Assembly: GCA_026168455.1 (NCBI GenBank)
Contig: CM047426.1
Location: forward strand, 4,519,501-4,583,500
Direction of reading: 5' to 3'
DNA length: 64,000 nucleotides
Origin: Theocolax elegans
Lineage: Eukaryota; Arthropoda; Insecta; Hymenoptera; Cerocephalidae
This document shows positions 56,901 to 62,560 of the stretch, in pieces; the stretch's first letter is position 1, and each line of letters starts with the position of its first letter. A program made the translations under genes and the position numbers. The notes below the pieces were generated by a model. The model was not told the DNA's origin. It worked only from the letters and a program-made list of their open reading frames with translations, and ran no database searches.

Positions 56901-59900
56901 TTTTTCAGATTTTTAATTCAATATTTTTAACATGATTCTTATGTTGAAAAGTGTAGATCCCTGTAACTTGGGTGCGACGTCGCGTTGATTCAAAACTAAT
57001 CTTACAATTCGACGTGTGCTACAACCAAATTAAGAAAAATGAAAGAAATTGTTGATTTTTAGAAATTTTTTAATTTTCCCCTCCTTATAATGGTTGTTCG
57101 TTTAAACGACACGCGACTCAAATCCTTGATGCTGATTCGCCACCCGATCAAGACACGCATTCATTCTTGCCCGATACCTCGAAAGATTAACAAGTCCTTG
57201 GCCCTTGCCTCCATAACGTTCGTCCGCGACATCTTGCGCATACGAAATTCTTACTTTCCTCGAGACGGGACGAGGAGGTTAAAAGAACGCTGCTCATCGA
57301 ATTACGCTTTTAAGGAGATGTGAAACTAAAAAATCTCTATTTATTTTTTACTTAACAACAGTTTGACTTTTTCCAAAAAATCTCTCTGTAACGCTCTTCT
57401 ACCTGCTTTGATAGTACGCATGCTTTTTTTTCAAAATTTTTTATCACTAAATGATCGAGATTTTCGTGCAGTCGCAAGGATCAATTTTTCAGCTAATCTT
57501 TACGGACAAAAAGTGGTTATTAATTTTTATTTCAAAAAAATCTCTATCGGTTTTTTCTACGTTACTCAAACGTCACGAGAATTTTTGGATTTTCAAAAGT
57601 AGATCCCTGTAATTTGGCTATCACATCTCCTTAAGCGACTTTTAAAGTAGACAAAAAAATATCGACCCTGCGTTCAACGCGTTGCGCTTATACACCGACT
57701 TAGCAAAGTGCCTTGCGTCCCACGAACGTGTACGCGATCGCGTAAGCCGATACACTGCACTATATTACGTACATAACGCCTAGAGTCGAAATTCAACAGA
57801 AAACAGGGTGTTATCTTATTTGTCTTTCTTCCCATAACCTGCTCCGATTGTAGTAAAATTGTTTTCATAAGTTTTTTTACTTTAACCACAATATTCGCTA
57901 CACCTCCAATTTCCATCTAACATGTAAAACGCAGTTAACAATATCAATAAAATAATTGTATTTAGTACCCAATATAGTGCCGATGCGGACATTTTTGAAC
58001 ACTCGATATTTCCGAACGGAATTAAAAAAAAACGAAATCAAATGTTTCTGCATAGGTAATTGTAGCTGCTCTATCGGTTTCGACTCTTTGGAAAGGAGCT
58101 TCAGAAGTTTTTAAAGAAATAGCTTTTACCCTTAAAAAACCCCATGGTGACCTTTTGGACTGCGAAAAAAAATTATTTTCCTGATATTTGATAAAATATC
58201 ACCCTCAACCCTTACTTCCACCCTGCAAATAATTTAAATAACTTTTTCGAGTAGGTAGCATTAAAATATTGATGAGAATTCATTTTTACAATTACATCCA
58301 TATAGATTATCGGAATATTCAAGGGTAAAAAAAAACTGTCGAGGCTCCGTTCCAAAGGGTCGTATAGGGTCAAACTGACCACAGAAACCGATAGAGCAGC
58401 CAAATTCACCTACAGAAAAATGTTTTGATATCGTTCTTTTTTAAATCCGCCCAGAAATATCGAGTGTCCAAAAATGTCCGCGTCAGCACTGATAGGTTAA
58501 AATAGTGCCAACGTCAACTTTTATCGTACCTACGTTACCGACAAATGCGATAATTGGAACTAAGTCTGAAAATAAAACAGTATATGGAAAAATAAAGGAA
58601 AGAGGCGTCTTATCGATAATGCTGAATTTCAAATTAAAATATTATTACGTTTTCGAGGAAAGTCTCGTACAAAAATCTGAACCTAACCTCAACAAGGTGG
58701 AAAGATTTGACAATTATAGTATAACTTTTCTCAAAAACAAAATTATATTTTAGTGTCAGAAATCAGCACACAGTTAGATTATCAATAATCAAAGACGCCT
58801 CTTCTCGTATTTCTGGACATACTCTTTCATATGTTTTTGATTAATTAATCAATAAAAATTGAGTATACAGAACCCCCTTTATTTACATTCGATCACAACG
58901 TCAAATAATAATTCTGCGGTTATAAAGGACACTTCATCTCACTTCAATCCCGTATTGTGATGCGTACATGTATATATATGTGTGTCTGTGTGTGTGTATT
59001 ATATATACACATTCGATTTGAAAATTCAGAGATGTGCAAATTCGAGGAGGCACGTGCGAACCGTTCGCTCGTTAGCAACGCGACACTGACTATTGAGTTC
59101 ACCATGGAGAGATAAGCAACCCCCTTATATAACCGGGAGTTAGTTAGTTCGTCGCGTACAAATGTTACGTCAATATTGTTTAACTATTGACAAAACAAAC
59201 AAACTTTTGGTTAATTACATTTTATTTATATACGGTTAATAATCTTTTTTTTTAAATTTTTTTTCATAGTTGATATTAATTGTGGGTGTATTCGATAGTT
59301 TGTTGAAAATTGTGTTACTATAGCCTAACAAAGTTTATAGTGTTCTTCTACGCGACAATTCGACAATTAAAAGTAGAATTAAAAATAATAATTTGTTATT
59401 AATTAATAATTCAAATTTTAATGTTTATTTGAATTAATTATTGTGTACACACCGAACCATAAATTTTGTGGCATGATATTTCATTGAACATATAAAAATT
59501 TTAATTTGACTCAAAGTGTTTCTTAATTTTATTCACCAATTCTATATTATTGTTATTTTTAATCTACAATTTTTTTACCTTTTTTAATTGCAAGAACATT
59601 AGTTTAATTAATTATGACTCTTCATATTGACATTTTTTATGATATTTCATCGATAGTGCTGAGTGGCAGAGAAATGTTAAAAATACTGACAATGTTTGGA
59701 TTAAAAATTATTTATCTATTGTTTTTACATTATTTTTTAACTATTTACTTAAATTTAGTAATATAATTTTTTTACTATGCGATTATTTTAAACGATATGT
59801 CAGGAACTATGTCACTGGATAACTTGAAATTTTAAAAGTAACAATAAAACGTGATTCTGAGCAATTTTAATAAAACAGAATTATAAAAGATTCTTTAAAT

Positions 59901-61581
59901 ATTTAGTTAAAGAAATTATTTATCTATTTTTTTACACAAAATTTTGGATTAATTATAGTGAATGAAAATCGTATTTGATTGTTAATTTTAAAATTTGAGT
60001 CTATTCGATGAAGTTTTTTCTGAGGTGTGTCATACGGTAAGTAGCAGAAGGTTAAAAAATGTTGCTTCAAAGCGACATATTTATTTAAAAAAACTAATTT
60101 ATAACTAAATAACAATTATAAATACAATTTATTGAGACAATATTCAGTAAAAATTAAGAAATACTTGAATTTCAATCTATTCGATGAAACATTTACCTAC
60201 AAAAATAATGGTACAGTGTGTCCTAAACAATTGATTTAACTAAAAAAATAACAACAATGCATATAGTTTAATTAGAAACTTAAGAGATACTTAAAATCAA
60301 TACATAATAATTTAAAATTTCTTTATAACAAATTATTTATTCTAAGCATGTTCCCTTAACTCAATAAAGGCAGATATTTTATTTTCAAACAAAATTTTAA
60401 ATAACAATTCCCTGCAAATTTATCAAGAAAAAAATAAGAAAAAATTAACGATGCACTATCTAAATATTTATACACGAAATTTCTATATTTATCATACAAT
60501 AAAAACAGCTGGAACGACTATGCTATTATAAATATTTTTTTTATAAATGATTAGATTTATCCATCAAATTTGATATATATAAATTGCCTTTTTATGATAA
60601 ATTTTTCTAAAAAATATCTCAGTTTGATAAACTGCTTTAGCATCTAGAATAGATTTATACGCGTCACGTATACACGTACAACATATATATATATTTTTCA
60701 TTTTAAAAAACGTCGAACATACACACACACATATTTCGATATATACACACGGAGAAATATCTTGCGGTAAAGACGTTTTGCTCGAGAAAAAAAAAAGAAA
60801 AGGAAAAGGAACAAAGAATATTATTATAAAAAATGTGTATATATACGAATATTTATAATAATAATTTTTTTAAATAATAATATTTATTATTATTATAAAT
60901 AAATAAATAATTATATTTTATTGCGCACCTACATTACTCATGTATTTTTTTGTATAAGGGCTATTAGCCCGTTTAATATGAATAAATAAATAAATTACAT
61001 TGTTCCCTCATATTAAAAAAAAAATTAATTCTGGCATGTATATAACTTTGAATGTACAATAATTTTAAACATTTTAATTTTTTAAATATCGAAAATATTA
61101 TTATTAAATTGATCTGCATACACTCGAACATTGCAAGTTAGTATAAGATTCAATTAGATTAGAATAATATTCAATTAGAAATATAAAAAAAAAGTTATAT
61201 GATGTAAAAATATGATCAGTATATAATATTGTATAAATATATATTAAAAAAAGTATTGAATAATGTAAAATTATTTTTAAAAATACTATAGACCTCGTGA
61301 ACTTACAAATTGCATTATAATAAGATTAATAAAAGAAAATATTAAAAAATAAATTTATTTAAAAAATTAATTTGATTAAAAAAAACTTTATTTAGTAAAT
61401 TTAAAGTTTTATAATATTGATAAGTCTTTTTTCAACTTGAAATACGTCAATTACCTAGGCATCTGTAAGGCTTGACCCATCGAGAGAGTTTGCACTTGTT
61501 CTTGCCAGGCTTACACCAACCGCTGACTCGCACGTAATGCGATGACTCGACGATGTTAGTGATGTCTCTCTTGGGGTAGGC
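11322..61581 (-). CDS. Appl: Amyloid precursor protein-like (APPL), 3' part, 12 exons
   Basis: This is a type I membrane protein of the APP family. In insects it is known mainly as a neuronal surface protein in axon growth, synapse and memory, cut by secretases. The exons are 61455-61581, 55183-55273, 52900-53030, 50445-50676, 46121-46370, 40966-41148, 38255-38326, 35946-36136, 29603-29763, 27604-27983, 13281-13427 and 11322-11432. They total 2076 nt, or 691 residues plus stop. Intron phases in order are 1,2,1,2,0,0,0,2,1,0,0, and all junctions are GT-AG. Domains in the visible part: copper-binding subdomain 1-116, acidic segment 117-193, Ser/Thr/Pro linker 194-244, E2 about 245-480, charged Gln-rich linker to 606, membrane segment 622-644, cytoplasmic tail to 691. 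No Kunitz domain and no Abeta-like sequence is seen. The signal peptide and growth-factor-like domain must lie to the right of the window, because the first visible exon opens in phase 0 after an acceptor. Confidence 0.96.
11433..13280 (-). other. Appl intron between transmembrane and tail exons
   Basis: GT at 13279-13280 and AG at 11433-11434. The intron is AT-rich without coding signals. It carries scraps of the dispersed intron repeat, for example GCTTCATCGAGTAGACTG near 12200 and a reversed copy near 12400-12425. Confidence 0.85.
13281..13427 (-). CDS. Appl: Appl exon: transmembrane segment
   Basis: 49 codons, phase 0 at both ends. [20 protein letters not shown] leads into a hydrophobic segment of about 23 residues (visible residues 622-644, containing [10 protein letters not shown] and VGVAVF). 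A basic stop-transfer [11 protein letters not shown] follows. This is the insect APPL membrane domain; the SRSPHxQ junction with the next exon is a family hallmark. The acceptor is gactgcag and the donor CAG/gtatat. A 14.2-kb intron with a full LINE separates it from the preceding exon. Confidence 0.96.
14943..14970. repeat. (GA)n microsatellite
   Basis: Fourteen GA units, ending in GGGAGGAAGAAGG. Confidence 0.95.
15144..15377 (-). other. LINE 3' UTR and TAAAC tail
   Basis: AT-rich, non-coding. It ends in three TAAAC units on the minus strand before the target duplication. Such short tandem tails are known from several APE-type LINE clades, where they are made by target-primed reverse transcription. 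Confidence 0.75.
15378..18732 (-). pseudogene. LINE ORF2: AP endonuclease and reverse transcriptase, two frameshifts
   Basis: About 1,120 residues in three frame segments. The endonuclease shows SWNIAGL at its start, [17 protein letters not shown] and SDHLPITL. The reverse transcriptase shows the thumb-side [36 protein letters not shown], and [14 protein letters not shown]. The catalytic FADD is at 16580-16591, but in another frame: the first segment stops at 16618 after a one-base loss in the T run at 16638-16642 (plus strand). A second one-base shift near 15725-15735 separates the C-terminal part. That part carries a CCHC-like CxxC-x7-H-x4-C motif (15573-15623) and ends at the TAG at 15378-15380. 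The first segment has no ATG: its first usable start is TTG 18730-18732, and the frame is open upstream to about 18820, overlapping the end of ORF1. Confidence 0.92.
18764..20473 (-). CDS. LINE ORF1: coiled-coil, RRM-like nucleic-acid-binding protein
   Basis: Intact 569-residue frame starting ATG ([14 protein letters not shown]). Near residue 20 there is an AT-hook-like GRGRPKK. Residues about 80-180 are hydrophilic, with three copies of an 11-residue unit of the type [11 protein letters not shown]. Residues about 225-335 have heptad-like Leu/Ile/Val spacing with Lys and Glu, a probable trimerising coiled coil. A region from about 425 ([20 protein letters not shown]) resembles the RRM-like fold of L1-type ORF1 proteins, followed by a basic C-terminus. 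The known role of such proteins is to bind the element's RNA and form the particle with ORF2. No CCHC zinc knuckle is seen. Confidence 0.88.
   Translation of the reverse strand: MADKGQEEREHAGKVKLEESKRGRGRPKKITEETAEAKRMKFYLDKQNIGDRQVFEKSNLIKHSPTKKGDQLVRKEIDFTDREKDREKASETGIIEKVKDAEKGQGIESKVHEEGKEESNENKEGHEKGKNRDGEANEDDTRDGETSEADGAKEGETCEADSAKEGETSKADGTTDRVASCGEGRGTTSQLIGTGKFRTATNSDGGSTAWKEDDILVSKSDFYNKVREIIAIETGDLVRKVNQLRLEQDRYRKEIYELKGRVKLMEIDKIKEKESGEKMFDELIKIKEKIKEFEIIKGKTNESFLKEIGNCKERVRQVEERLVAIGEENNNVQIETGDTLVRQRTEDERESTETYETNAHENWERQNETNHLLDNAKTRRADIVRISSESEEGSNELFSSRNYLKRIPEKLTEEEQDFEFKERKLRKKNIFIRGIRTTGNKLRNEIKKIIKSKLNIDIYIKKVRAIGGGLLLELESLENKIEIMKNKKQLKGVEIWLNDDLTEREKEIKEWLREIEKEESSIGLDVRLGYNKIRVAGIWYSWSEKEGRLVKDKERGKYYNQRGETFRKQ
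19940..20060 (-). repeat. 33-bp tandem repeat inside LINE ORF1
   Basis: Three tandem copies of a GC-richer 33-base unit (plus strand GTCCGCTTCGC... TTTCTCC). Each encodes an 11-residue acidic unit of the form EGETxxADxAK in ORF1. Copies differ by a few bases. Confidence 0.8.
20474..20695 (-). promoter_or_regulatory. LINE 5' UTR (internal promoter region)
   Basis: About 220 bases from the 5' end to the ORF1 ATG, less AT-rich than its surroundings, with CpG-containing stretches (GATCGGAACGAGGGAGCGCG). Full-length LINEs need an internal promoter here. No specific promoter motif was identified. Confidence 0.5.
21591..21974. mobile_element. Foldback (MITE-like) element with 66-70-bp inverted arms
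   Basis: The left arm (21591-21660, with GACGTCGAAGCTAGCGATTT) and right arm (21909-21974) are inverted copies with about two mismatches. Inside the arms, AACTAAACCAATTTT and its exact inverse lie close to the right arm. No coding capacity. Confidence 0.8.
22104..22479. mobile_element. Long palindromic foldback element, TTACCGACTGAGAAA arms
   Basis: The outer arms of about 50 bases pair AATTTCCGGCGCTTGAACTT with its inverse near 22479. Pairing then continues inward: TGTAATTGTGTAAAATTACA and TCAATTGTTTTAAAA meet inverse copies at 22300-22380. Nearly the whole 376 bp can fold into one hairpin. The arm shares CCGACTGAGAA with the element at 26191-26753. Confidence 0.75.
23287..23848. mobile_element. 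562-bp MITE with TA target site and 27-bp terminal inverted repeats
   Basis: It starts AGGTAAAGTACCTAGTACCG and ends with the inverse (CGGTACTGGGTACTTTACCT), one mismatch, flanked by TA on both sides, as in Tc1/mariner-like elements. It has no open frame. A second, nearly identical copy begins at 63656. The interior carries repeated words GCAGTAGTGGGAC and CAGTACTGGGAC in both orientations. Confidence 0.88.
24564..24730. mobile_element. Short foldback MITE, arms ATTCCACGTCAAGTGGTCCG
   Basis: The left arm CATTCCACGTCAAGTGGTCC and following GATCAAAATTTTAAAAT pair with TTTGATCGGATTACTTGACG on the right. The two arms are about 50 bases each, with a central spacer of about 60. TA-rich flanks make the target duplication unclear. 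Confidence 0.78.
26191..26753. mobile_element. Foldback element with arms ending GGG(G)ATxTxxAACTCGTC
   Basis: The left end GGGGGATGTTAAACTCGTCA mirrors the right end ACGAGTTCGATATGCCCTTA. Inward both arms carry CATTTACCGACTGA and then an inverted TAATGTTTTAT. It shares the TACCGACTGAGAA block with 22104-22479, so the two are likely related families. No coding frame. Confidence 0.68.
27604..27983 (-). CDS. Appl: Appl exon: charged linker with polyglutamine tract
   Basis: Encodes residues 480-606. It begins [20 protein letters not shown] and is rich in Glu, Lys, Arg and Gln, then has a proline patch ([10 protein letters not shown]). A run of 21 glutamines follows at residues 555-575 (27697-27759), coded by mixed CAG and CAA. 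It ends [21 protein letters not shown], then CCG/gtaagt. This is the extracellular juxtamembrane region, poorly conserved between APP relatives, where secretases would cut. Nothing in it resembles Abeta. Mixed codons would make the glutamine run more stable than a pure CAG array. Confidence 0.92.
27697..27759 (-). repeat. Trinucleotide CAG/CAA repeat coding for 21 glutamines
   Basis: 63 bases, all CAG or CAA codons on the minus strand, in frame within the Appl linker exon. The mixture (10 CAG, 11 CAA) interrupts any long pure CAG run. It is flanked by PQSQPL and PVPAA. Confidence 0.95.
27984..29602 (-). other. Appl intron
   Basis: GT at 29601-29602, AG at 27984-27985. AT-rich with no gene. 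It contains a pair of inverted fragments of the dispersed repeat (CTTCAAAGAATAGGCTGCAA near 28893 and TTTTCAGACTATTCGATGAA near 29113). Confidence 0.8.
29603..29763 (-). CDS. Appl: Appl exon: end of E2
   Basis: Encodes residues 426-479 plus one base of 480. [20 protein letters not shown] aligns with the final E2 helix of APP (VPAVAEEIQDEVDELLQ). It enters through a split Arg codon and leaves in phase 1 after SKQQ. The donor is CAAG/gtttct, a weak GT site without the usual purine at +3. The acceptor gcgcgcag is clear. The frame fits on both sides. Confidence 0.92.
30190..30445. repeat. Inverted repeat, arms with ACTGAATAAAATGACTTAT
   Basis: The left arm (TTAATTATTTACTTTTTTTA, then GGAAACTGAATAAAATGACT) pairs with the right arm ending TAATTAGTAAATAAC. 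The arms are 40-80 bases with small gaps. Pieces with CACTTGGGAC and CAAAAATCAAAT recur near 30660 and 45060-45370. Confidence 0.65.
32098..32161. mobile_element. 64-bp mariner-type foldback
   Basis: CAGGGTATC, A-run, GTAACGA on the left is matched inverted by TCGTTACTTTTTTGGACACC on the right, with a 16-base loop. The CAGGG(T)GTCCAAAAAAGTAACG type of end is typical of Tc1/mariner relatives. It may be an extreme internal deletion. Confidence 0.7.
34636..34921. mobile_element. Mariner-type MITE with CAGGGTGTTCCAAAAG termini
   Basis: 286 bp with perfect 16-base inverted ends: CAGGGTGTTCCAAAAG at left and CTTTTGGAACACCCTG at right. TA precedes the left end. The interior (ACCTTGATATTTATTATAAA, GACATTGGATTCTTAGAGAA) is non-coding and is shared with the copy at 45530. 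Confidence 0.9.
35946..36136 (-). CDS. Appl: Appl exon: E2 core (heparin-binding helix)
   Basis: Encodes residues 363-425 plus two bases of 426. [20 protein letters not shown] followed by [10 protein letters not shown] matches APP [27 protein letters not shown], the best conserved E2 helix with its KDRxHT motif and basic, histidine-rich face. It ends [10 protein letters not shown], matching MNQSLSLLY. NQS is a possible glycosylation site. The acceptor is gtcgcag and the donor CG/gtacgt. Confidence 0.95.
36137..38254 (-). other. Appl intron
   Basis: GT at 38253-38254, AG at 36137-36138. AT-rich; no gene or clear element. It has one TTTTGAGGTTAGGTGAAAC word at about 38122 and one inverse TAACCTCAAAC at about 37191. 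Confidence 0.8.
38255..38326 (-). CDS. Appl: Appl exon: short E2 exon
   Basis: Only 24 codons, phase 0 at both ends: [20 protein letters not shown] then IPPN. It corresponds to the APP E2 stretch [21 protein letters not shown]. The acceptor is ttttttag and the donor is AAT/gtaagt. It is too short to stand out on its own, but it is supported by its splice sites and by the frame on both sides. Skipping it would keep the frame, so a splice variant lacking it is formally possible. Confidence 0.93.
38327..40965 (-). other. Appl intron with dispersed-repeat copies
   Basis: GT at 40964-40965, AG at 38327-38328. From about 39000 to 39670 it holds opposing copies of the dispersed repeat (CACTTCATCGAATAGCCTGA forward at 39363; TCTGTCAGTTCGATGAAGTG near 39631). 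The rest is AT-rich. Confidence 0.8.
40966..41148 (-). CDS. Appl: Appl exon: E2 helix
   Basis: Exactly 61 codons, phase 0 at both ends. [20 protein letters not shown] matches the APP E2 line [20 protein letters not shown]. It ends [12 protein letters not shown], which corresponds to the VETHMARVEAM region. E2 is known in the family as an elongated helical domain that binds heparin and can form antiparallel dimers. The acceptor is tttccag and the donor CAG/gtacac. A short tandem array of intron sequence follows on the 5' side (41260-41700). Confidence 0.95.
41260..41700. repeat. Tandem repeat, about three units of 146-158 bp
   Basis: Each unit has TTTTGAG(G/A)TTAGGTTT, then AATCGTTTACATTTT, CTACATACGAGG, GATATAAGAAGGAAAAGAAT and ATTGTGTAAG. 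Unit starts lie at about 41263, 41421 and 41567. The first two are nearly identical over more than 100 bases; the third has diverged and ends in TA repeats. Confidence 0.9.
45530..45755. mobile_element. Decayed copy of the mariner-type MITE
   Basis: It begins CAGGGTATTTCAAAAGTATG and follows the same order of blocks as 34636-34921: TTTGACCTTGAAGTTGG, then GACATCGGATTTGGAAAGAA, then AAATTGATAGTTTCT. The right terminus is not recognisable. Confidence 0.75.
46121..46370 (-). CDS. Appl: Appl exon: Ser/Thr/Pro linker and first helix of E2
   Basis: Encodes residues 194-277. The first 40 are a low-complexity linker of Ser, Thr and Pro beginning [12 protein letters not shown], a likely O-glycosylated stalk. 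From [20 protein letters not shown] the sequence becomes helical and matches the start of the APP E2 domain (family pattern HxxFQKAKxRLExxHRExxxxV). The exon closes in phase 0 with EEVTK/gtaagc. Vertebrate APP may carry a Kunitz exon between the linker and E2; none is seen here. Confidence 0.94.
46371..50444 (-). other. Appl intron
   Basis: GT at 50443-50444, AG at 46371-46372. AT-rich. It contains two TGAGGTTAGGTGAAACC words (about 47901 and 48997) and no gene or intact element. Confidence 0.8.
50445..50676 (-). CDS. Appl: Appl exon: acidic segment
   Basis: Encodes residues 117-193 plus two bases of 194. After [19 protein letters not shown] it is dominated by Asp and Glu, with a run of [10 protein letters not shown], then Tyr-rich acidic repeats ([12 protein letters not shown]). 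APP proteins carry an acidic, flexible stretch at this place between E1 and E2. The acceptor is tttgcag and the donor is AG/gtaacc, followed at once in the intron by a short TA tract. The glycine-valine-glutamate start and the acidic make-up fit the family well. Confidence 0.93.
50677..52899 (-). other. Appl intron with degenerate minisatellite
   Basis: GT at 52898-52899, AG at 50677-50678. Most of it (51380-52720) is a decayed tandem array; the remainder is AT-rich. Confidence 0.8.
51380..52720. repeat. Degenerate tandem array of GATTTCAAA/GAATGAAATACA units
   Basis: Words such as AAATTGATTTCAAATTTC and GAATGAAATACAAAATAG recur every 30-45 bases. The best kept part is 51640-51940, where CAAATTACGAATGAAATACA recurs at 51649, 51767 and 51851 (higher-order period about 84). 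An open frame across it merely reads the repeat. A similar decayed array lies at 61830-62560. Confidence 0.85.
52900..53030 (-). CDS. Appl: Appl exon: end of E1 (MLLPCG and VEFVCCP)
   Basis: Encodes residues 73-116 and the first base of 117. WNSTAADTC is followed by [20 protein letters not shown], the signature that closes the E1 region in all APP relatives. NST gives a second possible N-glycosylation site. The acceptor is tttctag and the donor is AAAG/gtttgt, a GT-AG site with a weak +3 position. The reading frame joins the acidic exon through a split Glu codon. Confidence 0.95.
53838..54152 (-). mobile_element. Retroposon with 5S-rRNA-like head and A-rich tail (SINE3-like candidate)
   Basis: Read on the minus strand, the 5' end ACGGAAGTTAAGCAGTATTG, then GAGCGCGG, then GTGGATGGGTGACG matches the inner part of eukaryotic 5S rRNA, which has ACCGAAGTTAAGC...GGGCGCGG...CTTGGATGGGTGACC. 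That part contains the pol III internal control region. The body has a GTGTCAA/TTGACAC stem (about 53972-54008) and a CCCCCAGGGG palindrome near 53930. It ends in an A-rich tail of about 45 bases (T-rich on the plus strand, 53838-53885). T/C-rich sequence TCTTTTTTTACTTTTTTT on both sides may be a target duplication, though low complexity makes this unsure. The first ~40 bases of 5S are absent. It has no coding capacity. This region is clearly GC-richer than its neighbours. Confidence 0.65.
54190..54790. repeat. Dispersed intron repeat, opposing copies
   Basis: A forward copy has ACCATTTCACCGATGAGTCT then GAAATTTTAACAGTAACAAT (54547 onward). A reverse copy has TTGTTACTATTAAAATTTAA then CTTCGATGAAGTGAATCCTG and CATATCCTGC (54724-54781). 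Together they form a decayed palindrome. The same words recur in several other introns. Confidence 0.7.
55183..55273 (-). CDS. Appl: Appl exon: middle of copper-binding subdomain
   Basis: Encodes residues 43-72 with split codons at both ends (enters phase 1, leaves phase 2). The peptide reads [20 protein letters not shown] followed by NQTKCWESY. It corresponds to the FVSDALLVPDKCKFLH stretch of APP. NQT is a possible N-glycosylation site. The His residues that follow the second cysteine in vertebrate APP and bind copper are replaced here by Trp, Glu, Ser and Tyr. The acceptor is tttcaacag and the donor is AG/gtaatt. Confidence 0.95.
56600..57635. repeat. Possible TTAA-ended element
   Basis: TTAAGGGGATGTCGGATTCC at 56602 and its inverse CACATCTCCTTAA at about 57625 face each other. 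A further TTTAAGGAGATGTGAAAC lies at 57309, and TGTAGATCCCTGTAACTTGG (56952) recurs as GTAGATCCCTGTAATTTGG (57600). This suggests one or two nested TTAA-targeting (piggyBac-like) elements, now decayed. No transposase frame is seen. Confidence 0.45.
57976..58490. mobile_element. 515-bp foldback with ~100-bp inverted arms
   Basis: The left arm AGTGCCGATGCGGACATTTT then TGAACACTCGATATTTCC, running to GCTGCTCTATCGGTTTC, is mirrored on the right by GAAACCGATAGAGCAGCC and GAAATATCGAGTGTCCAAAA, ending GTCCGCGTCAGCACT. Mismatches are scattered. The interior shows no coding frame. Confidence 0.82.
59126..59160 (+). promoter_or_regulatory. Possible TATA-type promoter, antisense to Appl
   Basis: TATATAA at 59126-59132 is followed by GGGAGTTAGTTAGTTCGTCG. 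The spacing of about 25-30 bases to the TTAGTTCG stretch fits a core promoter. The patch 59040-59165 is GC-richer than its surroundings. No open frame follows, so any transcript would be non-coding. TATA-like strings are common in this DNA. Confidence 0.25.
59450..60250. repeat. Dispersed intron repeat, several diverged pieces
   Basis: Forward-type pieces carry GATATTTCATCGATAGTGCT (59640) and AACTTGAAATTTTAAAAGTAACAATAAA (59820). Reverse-type pieces carry GAGTCTATTCGATGAAG (59997) and TTTCAATCTATTCGATGAAA (60170). They match the family at 54190-54790 and 39000-39670. Confidence 0.65.
61455..61581 (-). CDS. Appl: Appl exon: start of copper-binding subdomain of E1
   Basis: Encodes visible residues 1-42 plus one base of the next codon. 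It starts [20 protein letters not shown] and continues with [10 protein letters not shown] and PYRCL, matching the APP pattern of a tryptophan-cysteine pair and PYRCL that begins the copper-binding subdomain. The acceptor is ttatcgcag before GCC and the donor is CTAG/gtaatt. The exon opens in phase 0 and closes in phase 1. The three cysteines are those that pair within E1 in APP. The upstream exon with the growth-factor-like domain is not in the window. Confidence 0.95.
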
Positions 61582-61829
61582 CTGCGATAAGAACAGAAAA
61601 AAAACAGTATTATTTTTTATATACATACACACCATGAATCACACAGTTTTGTTTGGGTGTATATATATACATACATCGATTTGAAAGTTGCGTGACTCGA
61701 GTTAATTTATTATACCATGTTAATCTTAGAGTTGCATTGTAATTTTCATTTTTTTTTCGGTGGATGATAAACGATTAATTAGGGAGTCGAATTTTGGGGT
61801 ATATCTGAGAGATTAATTAGAGATGTTGC

Positions 61830-62560
61830 GAAAGTTGGGGTAACAATTGATTTCAAAATTGATGGTAATACTTGAAGAAATTGAAAAATAATACTTTTGA
61901 TTTTTAAAAAATATTATTTCAAAATTAATTTTGAGTTTCGAAACAATTGATTCGAAAATAAATTTCTAAATTCAAATTATTTTGAAATTAATCAAAACCG
62001 AAGATGAAAACAATTGATTCGATAATAAATTATGAAATTCAAATTATTTTGAAATCGATTAGAATATTCAAATGATTTTAAATGTCAAAGTATTACAAAT
62101 TTTAAATTTCATTGCAAATTTCGAGTTATTTCAGAATTCAGAGTATTTCAAATTTTAAATGATTTCAAAGTTGATTTAAAACTTTGTGTGTAATTTACAA
62201 TTCAAAATTGACTAAATGTCAAATTAATTCATGTATTTCAATCAATTTCAAATTGTTTCATATTTCGAATGACTTTTATACATATAACATCCAATAGCTA
62301 ATGTTTTCAGAATCGATTGCCACCCTCATGTATAATTTACAATTCAAATAATTTCAACACTAATAACAAATTTTAGATAATTTCAAAATTGATATCCAAC
62401 CTCATCAATTTCTTACTACAATACAAATGGATTTCTAAACCAACCTATGTTTTGTGTTTATGATTTCAAGCAAGTAATCCAAAATTTGACTTTGATTTCT
62501 AAATGATTGTAAATATTAAAAATATATATAATTTAATTAAATTAAATTGATTCCATTGAG
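61830..62560. repeat. Degenerate array of TTTCAAATT/GATT words
   Basis: Words such as ATTTCAAAATTGAT, AAATTATTTTGAAAT and ACAATTGATTCG recur at irregular 25-45-base spacing. It is the same kind of array as 51380-52720 but more decayed. Confidence 0.65.

Larger units (their letters stand above)
55274..61454 (-). other. Appl 6.2-kb intron
   Basis: GT at 61453-61454, AG at 55274-55275. It has a foldback element at 57976-58490, a TTAAGGRGATGT-ended region (56600-57635), two GC-richer patches (57080-57310, 57660-57780), a TATA-containing patch (59040-59165) and dispersed repeat copies (59450-60250). No host exon was recognised. Confidence 0.78.
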
